Shown here: one piece after another, positions 1 to 12,900 of the stretch
How the letters are laid out: every line of letters starts with the position of its first letter
Numbering within the stretch: the first letter of the stretch is position 1
Assembly: GCA_034687125.1 (NCBI GenBank)
Contig: JAQGBZ010000057.1
Coordinates: 183,060-247,059 of the forward strand
Length of the DNA: 64,000 nt
Source: Neelides folsomi
Lineage: Eukaryota > Arthropoda > Collembola > Neelipleona > Neelidae
Direction of reading: 5' to 3'
Made by a program: the position numbers and the translations under genes
Notes under the pieces: model-generated
Databases searched by the model: none
The model's input: the letters and a program-made list of their open reading frames with translations, nothing else
Told to the model about the DNA's origin: nothing

Positions 1-811
1 GTTAATAAATATGTTACCTATTATTTTACTTTTATCATGATAATGATCATTTTATGATTAATATTGGATAAATAGATTATTTAACATTATAAATACCTAT
101 ACATAATGCATTTAATTTAATATGTATTAATATATTTATGTAATACCTATGTATAAGTACCTATTATATATTACGTTACTTGCATATCCAATTATACATT
201 TATTTATAAATAATTTATATTATTGTATTTACAAGTATGGTCTTATTCTAACATTAAGAATGCCAATTACCATACATATTAAGTATGGTAACAATGTACC
301 TACTACTTATTGATATTTACTCTATGTACATATTATGTAACGTTACATGTTAATTATAATATTATAAATAGAGTATATACTACAGAAATATCATATATTA
401 TATTACAAACTTTACATAATTAATATATTTATCTCTTAAATGATGTAGTATATCTAGTGAATAACCATTAAACATAACTACACATACATACATACATATG
501 CATGTAACGTATGAGTTTACAATGAGTTTACAATAACAATAGAGTAATTGATATTTTTAAATATTTTAAATTTTAAATTTTAAATTTTATCATAAACTAA
601 TTACATATATGATCTAGAGACAAATTACATCCAAACGATTTGATATTTATCTACTATGATTTATTAAGGTAATTCTTATAATGCTTGTACTTTCGATTTT
701 TTCACAAAAGGAAAGATATAATATTAAATAGAAATTTTTTAAATGTTTGTTGTATATATAAGAAAGCCAGGTGAAAGTGTTGTTCATTTCCCAAGTCCGT
801 GGATGTGAAAT
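1..811. other. AT-rich spacer without a visible gene
   Basis: Very AT-rich sequence with no open frame that looks coding on either strand. It contains short simple repeats: tandem 'acat' copies around 481-500 and a 7-base 'ttttaaa' tandem at 564-589. No promoter or RNA gene could be recognised. Confidence 0.6.
564..589. repeat. 7-base tandem repeat (ttttaaa)
   Basis: Three complete copies and a partial fourth copy of 'ttttaaa' run head to tail. It is a short low-complexity tract. Confidence 0.85.
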
Positions 812-1330
812 TTAAGCTGTTCTGGGAAACAAAATCCTTGTCCATTTCCTCGAACTCCGTTTCCTCGTTTCCCCTCGATGGTTAGTCATTTCATCTTCCT
901 CCAGTTGTTGTTTGGGCCGAACCCAAACAATCGCCTGGATTTCTTCCTTATAGGGTACATAGCCCGTCTCGTTTACCTCGAGAGCTGGAAAACAAGACGC
1001 AATTAGTTGAGGATTCCTTCGTGTAGGAAATACAAAAGTATTCTCGGGGGGAGAATCCTCCTTCCCGGCCTCTATTTCCGTAATTATCCATTTGAGATAT
1101 AATTCTCTTCGTCCATTACGTTCCCACTCTATCATCATATAAAATACGCAAGGGATGAGACGCGTTCCGCTTCCACACTCCCAACTTAGACCTAATGTCT
1201 TTTCTCTCCCCTCAAGTTTCAACTTTTGTTGAGCCATTATAGCCTTTTCCCCTTCTACCCAACTTCCAGATTTAAGAGGCTCCGAATTAGAATTCAACTC
1301 GGGCAGCCAAGATATGAACTTGTTATCCTA
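812..1330 (-). CDS. Unassigned open reading frame, possible exon
   Basis: An open frame of about 172 codons on the minus strand, less AT-rich than its surroundings. It opens just after an in-frame TAG near 1331 and lacks an ATG at its 5' end. The predicted protein has an ordinary mix of residues, with a run of aromatic and charged positions (for example FYMMIEWERNGRRELYLKW), but I recognise no domain. A donor-like CTCGAG|GTAAAC lies inside it near 974-985, so only the part upstream may be an exon. It lies downstream of the minus-strand EGF/cadherin exons and could be a later exon of that gene. However, the phase-1 end of exon 1765-2112 does not join cleanly to an obvious acceptor here. It could equally be a chance open frame. 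Confidence 0.2.
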
Positions 1331-1764
1331 TGTATAAGTATATTCACTTTAAACGATCCCGTACCTCTATCAAAAGAAGATGTCCACATTTGTGACTGAA
1401 TAAAACCACTAAAGGAACTTCTGGGACATAATAACTATAGTTGGCCTTATAAGGGACATAAAAACAATTTACTGCAAAAATGAATTATTAAACTCTCATT
1501 AACATTTGGTTGGATCGTAAAGATTGTTCCATGTTTCACATTGAAAGTTATTTCAAATGAAAGAATACTCGTACTATTGTAAAATAATAAATCAGTTTCA
1601 ATCTTACATATTGTGCCGATTTATATTTACACTTTATATATTTATATAATATTATTTATTATCATTTATTTAGATTGTAAAACTGGGACCCATTTGTTAT
1701 TTTTTAATTTGATGTTTTTTATTATAATAAAATGATAAGTTAAAATATTTTTGCTTTATTTTAC

Positions 1765-3205
1765 CTGAAACTACAAGATTGATGGCATAATGGTGTGTAG
1801 GTTGAAGTGTGAAAGTTTCATCTTTGATGAACACATCGCCTGTTTCTGAATCGACTCTGAATCTTGTTTCTTCCTCGTCTGATATTCTAAATCTTGGAGT
1901 GGCGCACGGGCACGTGGCGGCGGGTCCAGGCTGTCCCAGCTGGCACGTAAGGCCAAGATCATCATCTGAAGATTCGATTCGGAAGAGAGGGAGGCTGCTC
2001 TGAGAAAGTCGTTCGGGATGAAATGGTGGGAACCGGGACCTGAGGATCCCATCTTCCTCTTCAAGGATGAAGAAGGGTTCGTCGGCGAGGAACCGCGGGG
2101 CGAACCTGTCAACTGTCCCACCCATCATTAATTATTCCTTCACTGGAATGAGAAACTTGTCCTCCTTTGTCTTTGTCATCCCCGCCATATCCTTCTCCGT
2201 TCCTTATTAACTTATTACGCTCCGCTTTAAATTAAACCCAAATATCAATATATTAAACAGAGTGTTTTATTCACCTTATTAAATCCTTCTCAATTTCAAC
2301 TCGGCTATATCATACAATTACTAAATGTGCTGAAAGTACAATGAAGATAAACCAAGTCAGCTAGCGCGTATATAGGAAATAATTTACTTTGTATTTAAGC
2401 ACATAATATAGTTCAAAGAACCCCCGGTTTGCATCAGTTTATTCAAGGAATATAATGAGAATATAATGCATACAAATATCCTCTCTGTATTTATTCATTT
2501 ACAGACTTTGATACAATAAACCCTGGTTGTTTACAGGGAATTTCATCTCGTCCGCTTTTCACTTAACGAACAATCTGCTAGGGCTATATAAAACAGTTCA
2601 GGTTTAACCTCATACTCTAAATGCCACTTTACATTGTGAGTATAATTTATGACCAAAGCTCCGTTTGCAAGGCGGAATTGAGAAATTGAGTGAAGGAGTA
2701 GAACGCATTAGCGATGAGTAAATCTTAAGCTCAAAGAGATTCGACCACCGTGAAGGGAGAAATTCGAACAACTTCGTCTTACCCGGACTATCCCTCTTCT
2801 ATGGTACTTTCTTACGTAAGGCCCTGGTAAGACTCGATTGATGAAATTGGGGAAAGTAAGAAACAAAGTTTGTGGACCAGAAACCAGAAGACCTCAAATG
2901 TACATCGTAAATATTTGAGAAGGATCGAAATTAATTTCTTACCATAATACTCGCACTGTGGCCCTGTCCAACATGGATCACACACACAGAGACTCTCGTT
3001 GCTGCACCACCCGTGAACGCAATCGACGTTCCTCAGAACTCTGGAAAATTAATTAAATCTTGTGAAAGAATCCTTGAAAAATGATAACAATACATATATT
3101 GTCGGATATTCGGATATTACTTTGCCGTGTGCTGGTGCGGAACCCCGAACTCGTCGTCGTCTGGAGAATAATTCCCATCAAAGGAACAAGTGGCACTGAG
3201 CAGAC
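1765..3205 (-). CDS. EGF- and cadherin-domain protein (partial, three exons)
   Basis: Three minus-strand exons join in frame: 3205-3121, 3040-2943 and 2112-1765, with GT donors, AG acceptors and phases 2, 1 and 1. The second exon encodes a small cysteine cluster of EGF type: DCVHGWCSNESLCVCDPCW followed by TGPQC. The third encodes a cadherin-like segment: an acidic N-terminal strand (FILEEEDG), then FRVDSETGDVFIKD, which matches the cadherin 'F.ID..TG.I' strand, then a hydrophobic strand (YAINLVVSG). A cysteine- and proline-rich insert (CQLGQPGPAATCPC) sits inside this domain and is unusual for a cadherin repeat. An extracellular or cell-surface adhesion role is inferred from these domains only. 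Both ends of the gene are missing: no start exon was found upstream and no next exon downstream. I cannot name the cadherin family member. Confidence 0.6.
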
Positions 3206-6200
3206 CTAGGAAAAAGAAGGAAACTTTTTTTCTAATCTTTTTATTTCTCGGATAGAAAATCCATTTGCGTAACTACACTTTCTTTAAAAATGCAACAAGT
3301 CAATCTGAACCGTCGAAGCCTCATCTTTTCACACAGGATTTTCCCTTTTGAATCTTTCATCTCATGAATGCGAGTTTGCATGAGTTTCTCGTATTAGGGT
3401 GATGCGTTTGGTTCGTATGCATCTTATAAGCTTTCCCTTCGCGTGTACGTCTTACTTTTCGTGTCCGTAGGGCTTAAGAAATGGGATTCACCCATACATA
3501 AATACATTTCCTTTCCTATCTCTTCTGATTGAAAGTGTAAGGGGCGCGGGAGCTGGAAGGGAAGTTGGGAAATCTGAATGGGGAAATTCTCATTTATCTC
3601 GGAGTCTCATTGGGGGCTTGGAATTGAATTGAATATCGAATTTGGGCGAGATAGATAAAAAGTGTTTCTTCGACTCCTTCTAATTCTCTCCTGTTGAGGA
3701 TCCCCGGGCTTCCGCCTCACTCCAAACCTAATTGAACACATCAATCTTTTAATGGAGAAGAAGAGGGCCGTCGTGTGAGGGAAAAACCAATTTGGGTCCG
3801 CTGGGCTCACAAAACCTATTCTTATTGCCCAACGAACCCCACCGCAGTCAACGGACCAGCGGAGTTTACGGATGGTGAACAGGATCCAATTTAAAAATTA
3901 GTTTCATTAAATTTAATCTCCGACACACGCAGTTTTTCCAAACTCCACTCAACCCTTCATTGACACACTCGGTGTTTCTCCCTTTATTTATTTATTTTAT
4001 CAAATTAATTGAGTTTCATTTAGAATTACTTTTCAACTCGCCGCTCCTTTGATTTGATTTTAAAGTAACGCATTTGTTGACTCGCACCATACGCAAGTTA
4101 ACTTTATTATTAGATCTAAAGCAAATAAAGGGTAAAAAATAAAATAGCCACAAGGGACAAAACTAATTTGAAATGAAAATTTACTTTACAATTAGGAATT
4201 GCTACTTATGTTCCTCTTTAGGTCTTATGTAAATACAAATATCACTTAAAGTTTTACGGAATAATCTTAAGAAAATTGTACATTTGGTATTGTAGTAGCC
4301 CATTGTTTAAAATTGTTCTGAACAATTCGTAATTAAAATGGTATTCGACTGATTAAAAAGTTATATTGAAACATATGGAACCAAAATCTCTAATTAATGA
4401 TGAAACTAGAAATAAATGTTGGTTAAAGAAAAGATCTTTATCTGATATATGTTTATCTGATATATCTGACATAACATGTTTCTTAAACTAAATGTAAAAG
4501 CTATTTAAGGCCTAAGGGATAGCTCCAAGTCAATCACACTGGATAATAAATAAATATAGTAGTCTTATTAGCTTAAGCGAAAATAGAGAGGAAAATTAAT
4601 CCATTAGAGTGAGAAACATTTCTAATTTTCTCTTGCGGTCAAAGGAAGAAAGTTCTTATAATCCGTCCCTTTGTAATGAAATCAATGGGAAGATCTCGTG
4701 ACTCAAAGTTTCTTCAAGAATTCCCCCCACTCATTTCATTTAGAAGGAAGCCAGACGTGCGAAACGTTTCTTTACGTTCATTCCCCATTCTTCTACATAT
4801 CTGTATATTCTTACGTAATCCCAGCGTATCTTTGAGAAAGTCTTTTACTCTTAAAGGAGGTGGGTGGTGGAAATGTTATGTAAAAGTTTCACCTTTTTCC
4901 ATCACCTGTCTCTCCCTCACATCTCACTTCTTCTGACAATTGTAGGACAGAAAATGATTCTTTCAAAACTTTTCCCCACATTTTATAGCTTTTATGTGAG
5001 CTTGCAACTTTTCTCCTTTCGAGGTGATATATAACTTTGTGGAAGGAGGCTCAAGCCCAAGGGAGTGAATGCAGGTAAAGAGGATTTCATATTATTATAT
5101 ATCAAATTCTCATGCTTTCATATTATAAAAGATAGATTTTCCTCATCATAACTCGTTTCAACCATAGCCTTTATTTCTTTCCAAATGTCTCATCTTTTTG
5201 TATACCACTGAAGTAATGTAATAGTCGATAATGCTTATGTGTGATCTTCTACAGATAAATCTCCTATAATCATCTAATCATCTTTCTATTATAACCCGAT
5301 GGAAGATTCCCTACATTGGGGGAAAATATAGTAGGAGGAGGAAAAAGTATAAAAGTGACGGAGAATTCGCTAATGGAATTTTTCTATCCAATGTGGTAAT
5401 TTAAATTAGGCTCCATGTATTCCTTTCAGAAACCCTGAGCTAGAATTTGAGCTGAAGGTTCACCGGGTTCTGGAGGATGGAAAGTAGGATTTATCCGAAG
5501 GTTCTCCGCCTCAAGAGAAGGAATTCCGACGCGGTTCAAAGAGCAGAAACTCTTGAAGTGAATCGGAGAAAAATGAACCTCCTCACCTTCCGTCGACCGA
5601 AATTGGGAAAATGAGTCATGTAGACTACTTGACTCCCATTACCATTTCTCCCTCGATTTCCTTTTCCCATTTTACAACTCATTTTCTTATTATAATTATC
5701 CTCGCCCTCCATATCCCTTCAGGCGTGAGGCAAAGACGATTATTCAAACTCAACTTGCCTTTACCCGATTTCCAATTTTAACGAGGTTGAGGATAAATCG
5801 AAATTTATAAATCGCACCAGAGAAGTTTCTTAGCTAGAGTTCAAAGTTCGTCATATGTCAAATGTCTAATTAAACATTTGTCGACCATTATTACCCAAAC
5901 TTGAACGTTAAAAATGGGCTAATGTGCTTTCCTGATTGAAGTTTTAATTAGCAAGTTGATTGCAAGTCGCGACCTCAATGAATAAGTAAACTTTGGAGAA
6001 AGGAGATGTTGAAAGTTCAATCAATAAGCATTTCCACCCAAATCGCCTCAATACATTTTGTCCTTTCAGAATCCACTTATCAGGAAACTCCATTTGGAGT
6101 TGTAATGGAATATGGGCATGCGGATTCAATTCATCCATGAACTCAACTAATTTATGTATACTTTACACTTATATCAATCGCCTATTTCCCAATGAAATCA

Positions 6201-9200
6201 ACCCTCAATTGCACCATATACTGTACTCCAAAATATCCCAATACAAACATGCTCAAATTCAATTTATATTTATTTTAGATGAGAAATGTTAATTGAATCT
6301 GTTCAATTTCCACTTATATTGTAGTCCTTATATTTTCTAACGTTATTCACATTTGGCCAAAATTATAAATTTAAATCAAAATTAAACATGCTTATACCTA
6401 ATTAAGAGTAAATAATAATATCTGTAACACACATGATAAAATATCCATATGAGTAAACTTCTCTAGAAAAGTTATAATAATAATGAATTTATGATGTTTG
6501 ATTGAAGTGCATTAAAAGATTGTTTATTCGTGAAATGGATAAAGGGTCATGAAGGCCGGTGGCAATTATTTCAACGTACAAGTAACCAAATCCATTTTCC
6601 CCACAGACTTCAATCGAGGAAAATCTTACTTTCATCCCATTATAAGGATAAATTGCTTTCGGGGTTCAATGTTTAGGAGAATTCTCACGAGGGGATTCAA
6701 ATGTTATTTTCCTTCCAACTGCGACAACCAGTAGCCCTTTTAACATCCGCTTCAAATCCCCCATTTCCATCTGTAGACATTTAGGCTCACAAAGCGAGTC
6801 AAATGAGCTTCAACGGAGTGAAAGTGGAAAAAGCAGAGATTTCCCCGTCAAGTGGAAATTAGGAAATTGAGAAAATCCCCTTGAATGGGAAATACAAAAT
6901 CAGAGCGATGGCATTTATTTTCTATCAGCCACTCATTCCAATCTTCAACACTCATTGAGAATTCTTTTACTTGAACATCATAGGCTTAACTTGAGAAATT
7001 CTAAGTCGGCCAATTGGAAATTGTGGGCAAAAATGAGAAGAGAAATCAAGCGGTTGTGAATGGGAAGGTGGATAAAGAAGGCGATTGAATTTTTACAAAG
7101 CCTCGTAATGGGTAATTATTGTTGAAGTGTTTGTGGAGGTTCCATTACGACCAGTCATTATTATTCTCACTCCCCTCAACCGCGGTTTCCTCGTATAATT
7201 TTCTCTGGAGGATTTTGAGTCGAATGGGCAGGCCATTTTGGGGGCAAATGTCCCATTCGCCGACAGGGTCTTGTGGAGGGCAGAGAAGGGTTATATCTTC
7301 CTTTTGGTGAAGTCTGGGGCCTCTGAATGGTTATGGCTCACTCTCAACCTCATCATCGGGAAGAAGGGACATGTAATGAATTAAATCCTCTAAGGCCTCC
7401 ATCCACACCCTTTCTAAATCCACCTTCAAAATCCCCTCCAAAAACCCTTCCTCGGGATTCCCAACCTTCTGCTCTCCCTCTTACCAAATTATTCCTATTG
7501 GGCTGGGAAAGAAAGCTCGGAGTTTTTCAACTTCCTTCCTTTGGACCTTTAATCCCATTATATCCCCTTTATTCCAAACAATTAAATGGATCCTGGCGAG
7601 AATGAAAGAATAAGATGGTCCGTATAATTCCAGGTACGTTCCATCCGGATCCATGGAAAGCTCCAACTCATAATTCTCTTTTCTCATTTTCCTTTAGGAT
7701 TCTTTCCTAGATTAAAAATACCTCCGTGGCTATTTATTACGTCCATCTTTATGATATTAATATCCATCTTGGTGCCATTAGACGCATGAATGGGCCAATA
7801 TGGAGACCATAAATTTATTATGAGACCTTCGGCCTCCATTGACTCTCCTAATGAGCTTCTTCTACCCGGTCTAAATGCCTTATTCGCCTGTTTCTCCATG
7901 AGAAGTTCTACACCTGGGGGATACTCATATTAATTAATTGTCTTTCTCCCTTCGCCATTCACCACTAACGTTACGTGATACAATTCAAACGTCATTTTTC
8001 ATCGAAGGGAAACCATTCGTCTTCTTTTGTCATATACGAAACTTGTGTGAATGGAAAGTAAAAAGTTAGATTTTGATGAATGCTATAATTCTTCAGACAT
8101 TTTTATGTATCATGAGATGATGAATGCACAGCGTAAAATACAATAAATTTTATAAGACATTTTATCCTCACCATAATATATTTATTTACCGCTAGAGTTT
8201 GAAAATAAATATTGGAGCATTTGTTGGAATGTTGTAAAAGAAAATATTATTCGAGCGCAATGCTCTCAAAAGATTAAATCTCACAATTTAATCTTTCCTT
8301 TGTAACATTTTAATTCACTAATATGCTCTCGAATATTTGACTTTCGACCAGAAAAGAATACAAAATAAGGTGAGGAAAGCTTTTAGGGAAATGAGATACA
8401 CGGGAGAGATGTATTAAAGGGAGAATATTAGTCAAAGTTAAACACACCTTCCTTCATATTATTCGAGATGACGAGAATGCAAAAGGAGAAGGATTTTTCC
8501 TATGATGAGAGGAAGCTGAATTTTGTGGGGAAGTTGAATTTTGGAAGATATGTTGGAGAATTAGGCCGACGACGTGGAATCCCTGAATATTCTATGAGAT
8601 GAGGGATGGGAAAGTCCGTCAATTTGGGTTGATGGGAACCCCCGAGCTCATCTGTCAACGAGTCAAGTGAATTGACAGAGATGAGAAAATGGAACGTCGC
8701 GTCTCCCATGAGCCACATGAAGAAATTCCTATAGAAAATGTTGTCCATTCCTTCGCATCTCCTACATGAAAGTATTTCCATTCCAAAGACAATTGAATCA
8801 TAAGACGAGCGAAATTTAAATTTTGGGAAAACCAAGCGCATCATCGCAAATCAACTTCCTGACCTTCCACATGACATTTCACACTTCACTTCTGAATGGT
8901 TCTGAATTTCCATCAGCATCGTTGGAGTTGATGTAAGCTCACGACACGTATGAAATACATTATTGAACCTCCATCATCCGACCTTGAGTTCCTTGAGGGA
9001 TGTATGGAAAAGTTTTATTCTTCCAGAGTTTGTCCAGTTCTTTCCGCCCCCTTGATCTCCTTGTAATATTGTGGAGCCCGAGCACGTCGTTCTTCTCCTC
9101 GCATCTCCTTCGTGTTTGTTTCCAATTGAGCCTCGCCCTTAGAATTGGAATGAAAAAGGTTTTCCGTACCGCGGCCGCAGAGTCCCTCCCGAGCCTCCAA

Positions 9201-9990
9201 TTCCCCTGAGCCACCGCGAAACCGAGGAGAATGTGAAAATTCACCGACTTTTCCTCCTTTTTCTTATAACTACCCGCCATCCCGGCACAATTCACAATTT
9301 CAGATAATTTAACGCGACTTTCTCCGCTTTCCCCCCAGGTAATAAAGAGAACGGCCAACCCCCGAACCAAATTTCACATGACTTGGTCCAAACACAGTCA
9401 AATGAATGGACTTGGATAATTAAACATGGAATTAAAAATGGATTCTCAATTTCCCCTACTTTGAATAAATAAGATTTATTGATCTTTTTTGTAAATGAAG
9501 CTGCTCAACATTTCTTTGTTCGCCGCTTTCTCTTCACGAGATTTTTATTATTAATGCAGGAGTAATAATGCTTTGTCCTCATTCATGAGAAATAGAATCA
9601 TCTCATTCAAAGTGAATATCATTGTTAGGGAAAAGCTCCGAGCTCCACTTTGGATCCAATGATTCTAAAGATCCAGATATTTCATCATATCTTTGTTCTA
9701 TTTATTCTTTTCATCAACTAGAGTTGAAATTGAAATAAAAGCATTATTTGCCTGAAATTGAAAACCGAGTTTATGAGGAAGAAAAAATGAGGATGAATGA
9801 AATGAACGAGATTTTTATAAATGGAGAATCGAGTTGGGTAAGGTGCATTTAGAGAAATGAGAGAAAGGTATGTTATTAATGGGTCCGGTTTCATTTCATT
9901 GTTCTTCTTCGTCCCTCGAGCTTCTTGCGGCGGAAGGGAGCTTAATGGGACCAGGGAACCAGGGAGGAGGAAAATTCCCAAAGAACCCCT
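3206..9990. other. Gene-free spacer or long intron
   Basis: No exon could be defended here. The sequence is AT-rich spacer with patches of higher GC (for example near 7100-7500 and 9060-9230). Its open frames look non-coding by composition and lack a recognisable domain. If the cadherin gene has further 5' exons on the minus strand, they would lie in this direction, so part of this stretch may be intron. A minus-strand frame around 9060-9280 with a hydrophobic stretch (FHILLGFAVAQG) was considered as a first exon but has no support beyond composition. Confidence 0.45.
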
Positions 9991-12900
9991 TTCCTCCCAA
10001 TTCCACCTTAATCCTTCTTTTACTCATCTCGAAAGATTATGAGTAAGAGATGAGATTCGCTCAACAATCCTAACTTCCCTCTGCTCAGGGCTAATTAATG
10101 GAAAAAGTGGAAGGATTCTCTGGGGAATTATTCCCAACATTTGTTCTTCTCCTCTTTAATTGCAGATGTTGACGGAGCGGGTCTGGCCGATTGTTCCCCA
10201 ATTTCGAAATATCTTTTCATTGAAAGGAATCTCTTGAACATCGACTCGATGCAAGACACGTACGAGCCACTTGAGCAAACCGTGATTTATACATACGAAC
10301 CAACACTATTACTACTCCAACTAACTATCCTACATTCTGTATTTACTCCTAACTATTTACTAGGGGCACACTTTGAAGTGTGAAGAGAAAACATTGACTT
10401 TCTCCTTTTAACTATATTTATTTTCAGATTATAAACATAGACTAAACAAGTTGTTGGTTACACATTCAGAAGGCTTTTGATTAACAACCGCTAGTAAAAT
10501 ATAAAATTATAAGTACTATACATAAATAGGATATACCATACATACATATAAGTATACATATTATATCTGTATAAGTATACCAATACACTTATAAATATTG
10601 TAACTATTATGATATGTGTATCATAAAAGTAAAGGTTAATGGGTTGTGGGTTGTGGTGTATAGTTGATGGAAGGATAATATCTAAATGTATGAAAGTACA
10701 GATAGAATAGCACACGTATTTATATTTGCAAAACTGATAAACTATATATGTAGAAATAAAAGCAGGAAAACAAAGTGGGGGTTATTATAGGGCTCAGGCG
10801 GAAGATCCCCTCTTGAGTCTGTTTGTTGCTCCCTCGTCGTTGTTCAACACTCAAAGTGGGACTCCTGAGGAAAAGTTCGTCCCAAGTTAATTTACCGTGT
10901 TAATGAAAACATTATTTGATTTCGCCAATTTCAAACTCCGTTCTCACTTTACAGCTCCGACCCGCTCCGAGTTTACTTTGAGCAATTTTAGAGAGAATAA
11001 AAGGAACTTTCAATTCTCACCAGCCCTGCCCCAGATGAAAAAGAGACATAAAGAGGAATCTCTTGGATAAATAAAATATTTAACTCCTTTCTTCCCAACA
11101 ACTCTTGATGCAAATTGAAGAGATTCAAATGGGATGCTTTATGTTGGGCAGATTAGAAAAGCCCTTTCCCCTTTACCTTTTTTTCGAGTGTGTGCTATTA
11201 CGTAAGTGTAAAAGCTGGTTGACTATTCATACCTTCGCCTTCCCTTTTTTATTTCCTCCTTTCCCTTTTAAAATATGAATATAAAGCGCCTTTGAGTCTC
11301 TACACTATTTCATTCAACTTTATGCCCTTAAATATTGCCAAAGAACTTAATAATCTTCATACATGTAAAAATGCAATTATTTATTATACAATATTTAGCT
11401 TAAAAATATTGTACAATTAATTAAAATACATAGTTCATGTTCATACTTAATTAATATGTTACATACACTTGTACTATATGTATAAAGATAGTATTTATGT
11501 AGATAGTATAATTTGCAAAGATTTATCAAAAATACAGTACTGTACGCTTTATATTTTTGTAGGATGGAAAGTCGTATCTCAACAGTATGAAATCTGAAAA
11601 GTAGTTCTTTTTTAAAATGGAGAATATGGAATGAAAATGGGGATGTAGACAGTGAAAAAGCTGTACTTATCAACTCATTTTTCCAAGAAAGTGCGTCTGA
11701 ATTGAGAAAAGCGCCATTCGCTTCCTATTCAAAGATCTGAATAATGAATAACACTTGCATACTTTTCTTGGAAAAAATGGAATTTTCTCTCTCCACATTT
11801 TACACATTCCTTCATGTAAGTTCAAATGCTACAAGGGTAAAATGAATTTGACTTTCTCCTGGACTTCAAGGAATTATGTACAAATTGATTATTGAATGAA
11901 ACTTGGAATTTATTTCAACTTCAAGAATTGCTGTAAGGAGTTGTCCAAACTTTCTTGACCATTTATCAATTTCAACTTTGATTCATTGAATCTAACTTAT
12001 TTGGACAAGTTTCTAAAATTAAATGGAGTTTTCCCACATTCGAGATTAAATAATTGATATTGTATGCGTGATTGCATTTTTGGTAGTTATACAAAGCTTT
12101 GCCGATATATATAAAAAGTAAATTTAGGTCTTTATGGAAGTTCAGCTTCATTAAAAAACACATGTTATTGAAAAAAAACCAAGAAAAGTCAGTAAAGGAA
12201 AAAAGGGGAGATGAGAAAAGAGATGAGTGTGTGGTGAATAGGAGAAAGTCGTCAGTCGATTTTCGATTTGTAACCATATTTCGGATCAATACTTTTGTTC
12301 CTGACTTACTTAACTTCTCAAAAGATCACTAGTGTATATAGGATAGAGATAATCTCCAAACACATGGAAAATACGGTCCATCTCCACCCACACTCGAGTT
12401 GCCCGGAGATATAAAGTAAGTCAGTACGGGCCGTGTATTTCTATGAACATACGAAATATTTCAGAATGTGAGAATTCCAGATGAATAAAACCTTTTCTGA
12501 AGCATTGTTCCTTAAGATGGAATATTTCCCATATATTTTCCACAATGGCGTGAAGTTCTCTGAGCTATGCATTGTCGAAGGCAGGCGGGGAGGAATCGGA
12601 GCGCGAGTGAAAAGCTAATGGTTCAGCCCGGAAACTTAATCTCTTATTTCTCACTCTCAGTCAACATGTGTGGCAGGAAAATCGATGAGGAACCAATACA
12701 GGCGTAATGTACATACTTCCTCTCATTACACTCATTAACATATGCAAGATTTCCAATTCTGATTTACCCGAGAGTAAATAGGGTTTTTAGAGTAACGGGC
12801 TTTCAGAAAAATATAGTTCATTTTATCTCATATCCTTCTCACTAACAACTTTCATTTACAAACTCGCGAATATGCTTATTAAAATCCGCATGTCTATTTT

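Noticed and set aside
8500-9370. Minus-strand open frames of 114 and 136 codons
   Set aside because: No domain, no consistent exon borders, and overlapping frames open on both strands, as expected from composition.
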